This document shows positions 15,930 to 21,413 of a stretch of 21,413 nt of DNA, one piece after another; position 1 is the stretch's first letter, and every line of letters begins with the position of its first letter. Made by a program: the position numbers and the translations under genes. The notes beneath the pieces are model-generated. The model was given only the letters and a program-made list of their open reading frames with translations, was not told the origin of the DNA and did no database searches. The stretch lies in assembly GCF_934230905.1 (NCBI RefSeq), contig NZ_CAKQFJ010000031.1, forward strand, positions 1 through 21,413, in the 5' to 3' direction. The DNA comes from an uncultured Veillonella sp. (GTDB lineage: Bacteria > Bacillota > Negativicutes > Veillonellales > Veillonellaceae).

Positions 15930-17273
15930 ATGAAGCAATTTACATTAGAAGAAAAAAATGAAGTCTTAGAAACCCCCTTTATCCATATCCACAGAAAATT
16001 GGATGTATTATTAAATATCGGGAAACTTCTTATGGAATGTGGTGCCGATACAGGACGCATAAGCTCTGAAATTCAACAAGCAGCTACCTTTATGGGAATT
16101 CCACACAGCTATTTAAACATACATATTAGTTATACAACGATTATGATTAATATTTTTCATCAGGAGCGTTCTATAACTGTTTTTAGAAAAACTCCGGTCC
16201 ACATACCGAATATGGCCATGATAAATGCTGTATCAAAACTAACTTGGCGAGCCTTTGAACGCCATTACTCTTTAACAACCTACGAACGTCTAATGAAAAA
16301 ATTACAGCATACAATTCCTATATATCCAGACTGGTTAAAAGGCATTGCCTGCTCATTAGGATCCGCAGGATTAGCCTTTTTATATAGCGCTGATATGATT
16401 GCATTAGCAGTAACATTTATATGTTCCTTATGTGGGTACTTTATAAGAAGCTTATCTCAACGTCTGGGCTTTAACGAGTATTTAGGTAATGCTCTTTGTG
16501 CCTTTACAGCTATGTTCATTGCCTATGGCTTTTATTCATTCATTGAACTGGGATCTCTTGTATATGTGCTCGTCTGTTGTACCCTTTTTATGATTCCAGG
16601 TGTACCACTTATTAACTCTGTTACGGATACAATAAACAACCATATTTTATCTGGCATAACACGTGCTATTCGCACATTACTAATTGTTGGCAGTATGACG
16701 CTGGGTATGGCTATGGCCTTATATTTTAGTCCACTACCAGCATTTAATTTTGTAGATATTAAACCTCACATTTTATCTATAGAACAGGTTATTGGATCAT
16801 TCGTCGCTGCCGCTTCATTTGCTGTACTATTTAATGCTCCAACCCGTCTGTTACCATATATTGGACTAGGTGGTGTCCTTTGTGTTACTTTAAGAAATTT
16901 AATGCTATTACAGTATGGCTTCACCTTACCAGGAGCTACATTTGTAGGTGCGGCTATTATGAGTATAATATTTGTTAAACTATCTTCGTGGCTACATACA
17001 TCTGGCCCTGTTCTAGTTGTACCATCGGCTATCTCATTAATGCCTGGGATTTTACTCTATCGTTTTCTCTTTGATATCTTGCATATAAATTCATTAAATG
17101 AATCAGGATTACTTTATATGGCTCAAAACGGAACCACAGGTGTTTTATCCATCATTGGTATTGCAGTCGGCGTGGCTATACCAAATGTTCTTGCTCAACG
17201 ATACCTTCAAAAGCGGAAAAATCAACGTACCCAAGAATTAATGGCTACAAGACATGCGAGCGATGGTCAATAA
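15930..17273 (+). CDS. ThrE-family serine/threonine exporter (fused ThrE + ThrE_2)
   Basis: The only plus-strand gene. The 447-residue membrane protein has a soluble N-terminal part (about 1-130) and then about ten hydrophobic segments in two blocks. The first half has the ThrE signature (LLMECGADTGRISSEIQQAA, LGSAGLAFL, and MIPGVPLINSVTD), corresponding to YjjP. The second half (from about residue 280, ending near VPSAISLMPGILLYR) corresponds to YjjB; here both are fused as in ThrE of Corynebacterium. Relatives export threonine or serine, and E. coli YjjPB exports succinate, so the substrate is open. AAGGAG lies five bases before the ATG. It interrupts the conserved ftsH-coaX neighbourhood, is divergent from birA and convergent with ftsH. 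Confidence 0.88.
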   Translation: MKQFTLEEKNEVLETPFIHIHRKLDVLLNIGKLLMECGADTGRISSEIQQAATFMGIPHSYLNIHISYTTIMINIFHQERSITVFRKTPVHIPNMAMINAVSKLTWRAFERHYSLTTYERLMKKLQHTIPIYPDWLKGIACSLGSAGLAFLYSADMIALAVTFICSLCGYFIRSLSQRLGFNEYLGNALCAFTAMFIAYGFYSFIELGSLVYVLVCCTLFMIPGVPLINSVTDTINNHILSGITRAIRTLLIVGSMTLGMAMALYFSPLPAFNFVDIKPHILSIEQVIGSFVAAASFAVLFNAPTRLLPYIGLGGVLCVTLRNLMLLQYGFTLPGATFVGAAIMSIIFVKLSSWLHTSGPVLVVPSAISLMPGILLYRFLFDILHINSLNESGLLYMAQNGTTGVLSIIGIAVGVAIPNVLAQRYLQKRKNQRTQELMATRHASDGQ

Positions 17274-17299
17274 AAGTTTTTTAACAAATAATGGTGCTG

Positions 17300-17324
17300 A
17301 AAAGGGGTCTTTGAGTCCCTTTTT
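17300..17324 (+). terminator. Terminator of the ThrE-family gene
   Basis: Plus-strand stem AAAAGGGGT / GTCCCTTTT (nine pairs including two G-U) with a six-base loop and a following T, 27 bases after the stop codon. Confidence 0.6.
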
Positions 17325-17337
17325 GCTTAAAAATACT

Positions 17338-17385
17338 AAAAAGCTATTAGTTGATTAATTTCATATAATCAACTAATAGCTTTTT
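17338..17385. terminator. Bidirectional terminator between ThrE gene and ftsH
   Basis: Perfect 20-bp inverted repeat (17338-17357 with 17366-17385), loop of eight bases, beginning AAAAAGC and ending GCTTTTT. Both orientations therefore give a stem followed by T, fitting two convergent genes. Confidence 0.9.
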
Positions 17386-17390
17386 AGATG

Positions 17391-17418
17391 TAAGGGGCTG
17401 TTTTGTTACAGCCCCTTA
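17391..17418 (-). terminator. Hairpin after ftsH
   Basis: Perfect 11-bp stem TAAGGGGCTGT / ACAGCCCCTTA with a six-base loop, starting eight bases after the ftsH stop. No T-run follows on the minus strand; it may protect the mRNA 3' end while termination occurs at the next hairpin. Confidence 0.55.
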
Positions 17419-17426
17419 GTTATGTA

Positions 17427-19337
17427 TTAAGATTGCACATCAGATTCTGTAGAGCTTGTCTTAGTTTCTTCAGTAGAATTAGGCATGGAAATTACTGCAT
17501 CCACATGACTTACTGTAGGCGCTTCTGTTTCATCAGGAGCCTTAGTAGTACCATATTTATGAAGATTTTCAACAGCCTTAGCATCAATGGTTTCTTCTTC
17601 TAATAAAGCTTTTGCCATATTATGTAAGAAATCCATGTTATCTGTTAAGAGTTGTTCTACATCGCGATATGCTTCATCTACAATATGATGAATTTCAACA
17701 TCAATCTTACTTGCAACCTCTTCACCATAGTTACGTTCATGACCAATATTTTTACCAAGGAACACTTGCTCTTGTTGTTCACCAAATACGATAGGTCCCA
17801 ACGTATCACTCATCCCCCAACGGGTAACCATGGATCGTGCCGTATTTGTTACACTTTGTAAGTCGCCAGAAGCACCAGTACTAATATCACCAAGTACAAG
17901 AGCCTCTGCAATACGACCGCCTAATGCAACTCGTATATCAGCTAATAGTTGAGCCTTCGTTTTATAATCATGTTCTTCTTTAGGTAACATCATCGTATAT
18001 CCACCAGCATAACCGCGCGGAATAATCGTTACCTTATGAACAGGGTTTGCATGTGGCAATAAATGAGCCACTATGGCATGACCAGATTCATGATAAGCGG
18101 TCAACTTACGATCCTTTTCGCTCACAATGTGACTGCGGCGTTCAGGGCCCATGCTAACCTTTTCACTAGCTTCTTCTAATTCAGCCATAGTGATAACTTT
18201 TTTATTCAAACGAGCCGCTAATAAAGCTGCTTCATTTAACAAGTTGCTCAAATCAGCACCTGTAAAACCAGGTGTCTTTTTCGCAATTGTTTTTAAATCA
18301 ACATCATCCGCCAATGGTTTATTACGTGCATGAACCTTAAGAATTGCTTCACGTCCATGAAGATCTGGACGTCCAACAACAACTTGTCTATCAAAGCGAC
18401 CAGGACGCAATAATGCAGGGTCCAAAATATCTGGTCTATTTGTTGCGGCAAGAGTAATGATGCCTTCATTGGCACCAAAGCCATCCATTTCAACAAGTAA
18501 TTGGTTTAGCGTTTGTTCACGTTCATCATGACCCCCACCAAGACCAGCACCACGTTGACGACCAACCGCATCAATTTCATCGATAAAAATAATACAAGGG
18601 GCATTCTTTTTAGCTTGACTAAACAAATCCCGCACACGAGAAGCACCGACACCGACAAACATTTCTACAAAATCGGAACCAGAAATGGTAAAGAATGGAA
18701 CACCTGCTTCACCAGCTACCGCTTTTGCCAATAATGTTTTCCCTGTACCTGGAGGTCCAGCTAGTAAAACACCTTTAGGAATAGTTGCTCCAATACTTGT
18801 AAATTTACCTGGGTCTTTTAAAAATTCTACAACCTCAGTCAATTCTTGTTTTGCCTCTTCGGCACCAGCTACATCGTTGAATTTTACCTTTACATTGCCA
18901 TCGCCCATCATCTTAGCACGACTTTTGCCAAAGTTCATCACACGACCACCGCCACCTTGTGTTTGTTGCATAATAAAGAAAAATACAACAACAAGAATGA
19001 TGATTGGAATAGCAGAACCTAATAAACTAACCCACCAAGATGGTTGTTCTGGTGGTGCAGCAGTAATTTCAACACCATTATCTGTCAATGTTTTAATCAG
19101 TGTATCATCAGATGGTGCATAGGATACAAACTCTGTACCATTTTTTAATTTTCCTTTAATCCCATGGTCATTTGTAATCGTTACCGATTCAACCTTTTTT
19201 TGTTGTACCTGTTGTACAAAACCGGTATAACTCATTTCGGCTTTATTAGTATTCTGCCCAGCTAGGGAATCTATAGCAAAAACGGCGATTGCAATGATAA
19301 GTAAGTAAAGGACGAGTTTTTTACTAAATTGACTCAA
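17427..19337 (-). CDS. ftsH: ATP-dependent zinc metalloprotease FtsH
   Basis: Membrane-anchored AAA+ protease that degrades misassembled membrane proteins and selected regulators. Chosen start is TTG at 19337, because AAAGGAG lies seven bases upstream and the protein then begins MSQFSKKLVLYLL; it has 636 residues. Order of parts: transmembrane helix 1 (about 7-26), an extracytoplasmic domain, helix 2 (about 101-124), AAA domain with Walker A GPPGTGKT (194-201), Walker B IIFIDEID (249-256) and second region of homology NRPDILDPALLRPGRFDR, then the zinc protease motif HESGH (416-420). The last 40 or so residues are a Ser/Thr/Glu-rich tail without structure. It follows hpt by 126 bases and has its own promoter. 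tilS-hpt-ftsH order is conserved in Firmicutes. Confidence 0.97.
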   Translation of the reverse strand: MSQFSKKLVLYLLIIAIAVFAIDSLAGQNTNKAEMSYTGFVQQVQQKKVESVTITNDHGIKGKLKNGTEFVSYAPSDDTLIKTLTDNGVEITAAPPEQPSWWVSLLGSAIPIIILVVVFFFIMQQTQGGGGRVMNFGKSRAKMMGDGNVKVKFNDVAGAEEAKQELTEVVEFLKDPGKFTSIGATIPKGVLLAGPPGTGKTLLAKAVAGEAGVPFFTISGSDFVEMFVGVGASRVRDLFSQAKKNAPCIIFIDEIDAVGRQRGAGLGGGHDEREQTLNQLLVEMDGFGANEGIITLAATNRPDILDPALLRPGRFDRQVVVGRPDLHGREAILKVHARNKPLADDVDLKTIAKKTPGFTGADLSNLLNEAALLAARLNKKVITMAELEEASEKVSMGPERRSHIVSEKDRKLTAYHESGHAIVAHLLPHANPVHKVTIIPRGYAGGYTMMLPKEEHDYKTKAQLLADIRVALGGRIAEALVLGDISTGASGDLQSVTNTARSMVTRWGMSDTLGPIVFGEQQEQVFLGKNIGHERNYGEEVASKIDVEIHHIVDEAYRDVEQLLTDNMDFLHNMAKALLEEETIDAKAVENLHKYGTTKAPDETEAPTVSHVDAVISMPNSTEETKTSSTESDVQS

Positions 19338-19373
19338 AAAATTACTCCTTTCACATGTAATATATAACACTTT

Positions 19374-19395
19374 TAATGCATAATGATATGCATTA
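19374..19395. repeat. Dyad at the ftsH transcription start
   Basis: Arms TAATGCATA (19374-19382) and TATGCATTA (19387-19395) with a four-base centre. It begins at the end of the -10 and covers the predicted start point, a position suited to repressor binding or a 5'-end hairpin. No known heat-shock operator (CIRCE, CtsR) is recognised. Confidence 0.5.
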
Positions 19396-19423
19396 TTATA
19401 TTATATCACAAGTAAGCGAACAA
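19395..19423 (-). promoter_or_regulatory. Promoter of ftsH
   Basis: Minus-strand TTGTTC (19423-19418), 17-base spacer, TATAAT (19400-19395). A second overlapping TATAAT (19405-19400) is preceded by TGA, an extended -10. Confidence 0.65.
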
Positions 19424-19463
19424 ATACTCGCTATTATTATCTAGTTAGAAATATATTAGATTA

Positions 19464-20006
19464 TTATTGGTAAATGGATTCTTTCAAGATACCAATATAT
19501 GGTAAATGGCGATATTTTTCAGCATAATCCAAACCATACCCAACAACAAAATAATCTGGCACAGTAAAACCTACATAATCGACATCAACATCCATTTTTC
19601 GACGTTCAGGTTTATTAAGAAGAGCTACAAGTCGTACGCTCTTAGCACCGCGAGCCTTCAAATTATCTAATAAATAATGAAGAGTGGTACCTGTATCCAC
19701 AATATCTTCTACAACGAGTACATTCTTACCTTCTACGGAACGGTCCAAATCTTTCAAAATTCGGACTACACCAGTACTTGTCGTACCATCACCATAACTA
19801 GAGCAAGAAATAAAATCAAAAGATACATCTACTGTACCATCGATAGTACGGGCCAAATCAGTAAAAAAAACAACAGCGCCCTTCAAAACACCAACTAATA
19901 CAACAGAATCATGAGCATAATCTTTGCTAATTTCCGCACCGAGCTCACTAATACGAGTTTTTAATTGTTCTTGAGAATATAAAATCTCTTTTATATCTTG
20001 ATGCAT
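19464..20006 (-). CDS. hpt: Hypoxanthine phosphoribosyltransferase
   Basis: Purine salvage enzyme converting hypoxanthine or guanine plus PRPP to IMP or GMP. The 180-residue protein has type I phosphoribosyltransferase features: VVLVGVLKGAVVFFTDL (35-51), the flexible loop with SSYGDGTTSTG (69-79), the PRPP-binding motif VLVVEDIVDTGTTL (96-109), and VDYVGFTVPDYFVVGYGLDYAEKYRHLPYIG near the C-terminus, where the purine base binds. GGAGG lies eight bases before the ATG. It sits 24 bases after tilS, consistent with a tilS-hpt transcript; tilS and hpt are neighbours, and sometimes fused, in other bacteria. Confidence 0.97.
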   Translation of the reverse strand: MHQDIKEILYSQEQLKTRISELGAEISKDYAHDSVVLVGVLKGAVVFFTDLARTIDGTVDVSFDFISCSSYGDGTTSTGVVRILKDLDRSVEGKNVLVVEDIVDTGTTLHYLLDNLKARGAKSVRLVALLNKPERRKMDVDVDYVGFTVPDYFVVGYGLDYAEKYRHLPYIGILKESIYQ

Positions 20007-20030
20007 ATATAAGACCTCCCGGATCTATAT

Positions 20031-21047
20031 CTAATGTTTGCAATATACATGTATTGTATCATATTGTGCGTTAATTGTAACTTTTTCAATAAAGAAAGTT
20101 TTAGCTTCTCCTGTTCTTACAATATGTGCCAATTGTTCTTGATGCGATAGGGATAGTGAAACACTAGGTATCATCAATTGCCACAATCGCCGCTGCATAG
20201 CGAGCGGTAGTGCCCGCATACAACGCCTAGACATCTGAAATCCATTATCTACAGGTCGTACTAACTGCGTAAATAAACGCTGGCTTTCACCATTGAGAAA
20301 AGCCTCATCAACTTGAGCAATATCGCCCAATCTACATAAAGCATCTACTACATTGGAATTAATTGTTTGTAACGTAGGAATTACCTCATGACGAATGCGG
20401 TTTCTATTATATTTCACATCTTTATTAGACGCATCCACGCAATATTCAATATTCTGCAAACGAGCATATTCTAATATTTCATCTTTTGTAACCGCCAATA
20501 GAGGTCTAACTATAGGAACAGTGTAATCATGACTTATCACAGACATGCCGGTAATACCTTTGATACCAGACCCGCGCAATATGTGTGCTAAAATGGTTTC
20601 CCCTTGATCATCCTTATGATGAGCAGTGACAATATAATCATAGTGTTCACGTTCAGCCAATTCATTAAACCACTTATAGCGCTCACATCGACCAACAGTC
20701 TCTAACGACTCCTTTCGCTCTTGTGCCATAAGAGGAATATCCTTTTTTATCCCCCAAAATGGTAAATCCCTATTCTTACAATACGATTCAACCATTTGTA
20801 ATTCAAATAGACCTTCTCTACGAATAGAATGATCCATCGTAGTAACACCAATTGTCCACAATGATTTTCTATGTATCTTTAAATATTGTAAAAGGTCTAA
20901 TAAAACCATAGAGTCTGATCCACCTGAGCAAGCAACTAAAATTCGCGCCTCATTAGGGAATAGATTATTATCCTTCAAAGTTTTATTAACTAGTCTATAG
21001 AGTTGTTTAATTAGTTTAGGTGTTGATTTATCATGCTTTTTCATCAT
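20031..21047 (-). CDS. tilS: tRNA(Ile)-lysidine synthetase TilS
   Basis: Modifies C34 of the CAU-anticodon tRNA-Ile to lysidine so that it reads AUA and is charged with isoleucine. At 338 residues it has the N-type ATP pyrophosphatase loop SGGSDS (41-46), the VTAHHKDDQGETILAHILRGSG segment, the LLAVTKDEI block, and the characteristic NRIRHEVIPTL. The C-terminal part is shorter than in long (about 430-residue) TilS proteins such as that of E. coli. The gene begins inside the preceding phosphatase gene (17-base overlap) without a clear ribosome site, so translation is probably coupled. Start may be either of two adjacent ATG codons. Confidence 0.95.
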   Translation of the reverse strand: MMKKHDKSTPKLIKQLYRLVNKTLKDNNLFPNEARILVACSGGSDSMVLLDLLQYLKIHRKSLWTIGVTTMDHSIRREGLFELQMVESYCKNRDLPFWGIKKDIPLMAQERKESLETVGRCERYKWFNELAEREHYDYIVTAHHKDDQGETILAHILRGSGIKGITGMSVISHDYTVPIVRPLLAVTKDEILEYARLQNIEYCVDASNKDVKYNRNRIRHEVIPTLQTINSNVVDALCRLGDIAQVDEAFLNGESQRLFTQLVRPVDNGFQMSRRCMRALPLAMQRRLWQLMIPSVSLSLSHQEQLAHIVRTGEAKTFFIEKVTINAQYDTIHVYCKH

Positions 21048-21413
21048 AACTTATAATCAATTCTTGCTGTAATGCTTCCATTCCATCTTGTTCACTTACA
21101 AAAATATGGGGAATCTCATAGGCATCCATAAATGATGTTAATATTTCTGCACCGCTTATAATAATATCTACTCGACCGGGCTGTAAACCTGGTACATGTA
21201 ACCGTTCATCACGACTCATATAGCGCAACTGCAAGATAATACCTTCTACACATTCTCTAGTTAATTTATGACCTTGAATTTTATTACCATCGTATTCTAT
21301 CAATTTTAAATCAATTGCAGCTAATGTTGTAATAGTTCCACCAATACCAATAAAATCACCAAAAGGGCCTTCTATCATCATAGGGTCCCATAAAAATTGT
21401 GTTTCTTCCCATA
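21031..21413 (-). CDS. Ppx/GppA-family phosphatase, 3' part (start beyond window)
   Basis: The reading frame is open to the right edge, so only about the last 126 residues are seen. FGDFIGIGGTITTLAAIDL is the second phosphate-binding motif of the exopolyphosphatase/pppGpp phosphatase (ASKHA) fold, and LQPGRVDIIISGAEIL matches the conserved adenosine-side segment. The ATG pair at 21381-21376 is internal and not the start. The protein would hydrolyse polyphosphate or pppGpp; which cannot be decided here. It ends 17 bases inside tilS. Its end soon after the motif suggests the short, roughly 300-residue form. Confidence 0.8.
   Translation of the reverse strand, partial: WEETQFLWDPMMIEGPFGDFIGIGGTITTLAAIDLKLIEYDGNKIQGHKLTRECVEGIILQLRYMSRDERLHVPGLQPGRVDIIISGAEILTSFMDAYEIPHIFVSEQDGMEALQQELIISYDEKA

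Noticed and set aside
1..21413. Mobile elements, CRISPR arrays, tRNA or rRNA genes
   Set aside because: No transposase, integrase, regularly spaced repeats or recognisable RNA gene was found on either strand by reading; a covariance-model search would be needed to exclude small RNAs.

Overview
The window looks like core chromosome from a low-GC, diderm Firmicute of the class Negativicutes, most probably Veillonella. This is inferred from AT-rich coding sequence with strong AGGAGG-type ribosome binding sites, sigma-A-like promoters, the Bacillus-like tilS-hpt-ftsH ... coaX-dusB-greA-lysS order, and an asaccharolytic-looking set (GlpX, small transaldolase, SpeF/PotE). No rRNA, tRNA, CRISPR array, insertion sequence or phage gene is visible. 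All genes but one are on the minus strand, so the window is described here from the right end, in transcription order.

Right end (about 21.4-17.4 kb): the 3' part of a Ppx/GppA-family phosphatase overlaps tilS (tRNA-Ile lysidine synthetase). It is followed by hpt (hypoxanthine phosphoribosyltransferase) and ftsH (membrane AAA+ protease), which has its own promoter and a TTG start. Three hairpins separate ftsH from the only plus-strand gene, a fused ThrE-type serine/threonine exporter (15.9-17.3 kb). That gene diverges from birA.

Middle (15.7-10.7 kb): birA-coaX-dusB-greA-lysS. A near-consensus birA promoter contains a dyad over its -10. A perfect consensus promoter (TTGACA-17-TATAAT) overlaps the dusB stop codon and drives greA-lysS through an early terminator-like hairpin. 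The layout recalls the attenuated greA leader (GraL) of E. coli. A 22-bp hairpin terminator closes lysS.

Accessory-looking cassette (10.7-6.8 kb): speF (ornithine decarboxylase) and potE (putrescine/ornithine antiporter), both strikingly like the enterobacterial pair, with a 321-bp AT-rich 5' region and their own terminator. Together they would import ornithine, decarboxylate it and export putrescine, consuming a cytoplasmic proton.

Left part (6.7-0 kb): a cation diffusion facilitator homologue with altered metal-site positions; an operon serS-fsa/tal-glpX (seryl-tRNA synthetase, transaldolase-family enzyme, class II fructose-1,6-bisphosphatase) ending in a perfect 13-bp hairpin; then murA overlapping an MreB/Mbl gene whose reading frame carries about 100 highly basic residues ahead of the actin fold. 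Sequence at the very left edge looks like the ribosome binding site of a further gene.

The points most worth following are the basic N-terminal extension on MreB, the greA leader hairpin, the speF-potE cassette with its leader region, and the atypical CDF protein. No wholly new system is evident; most of the window is housekeeping.
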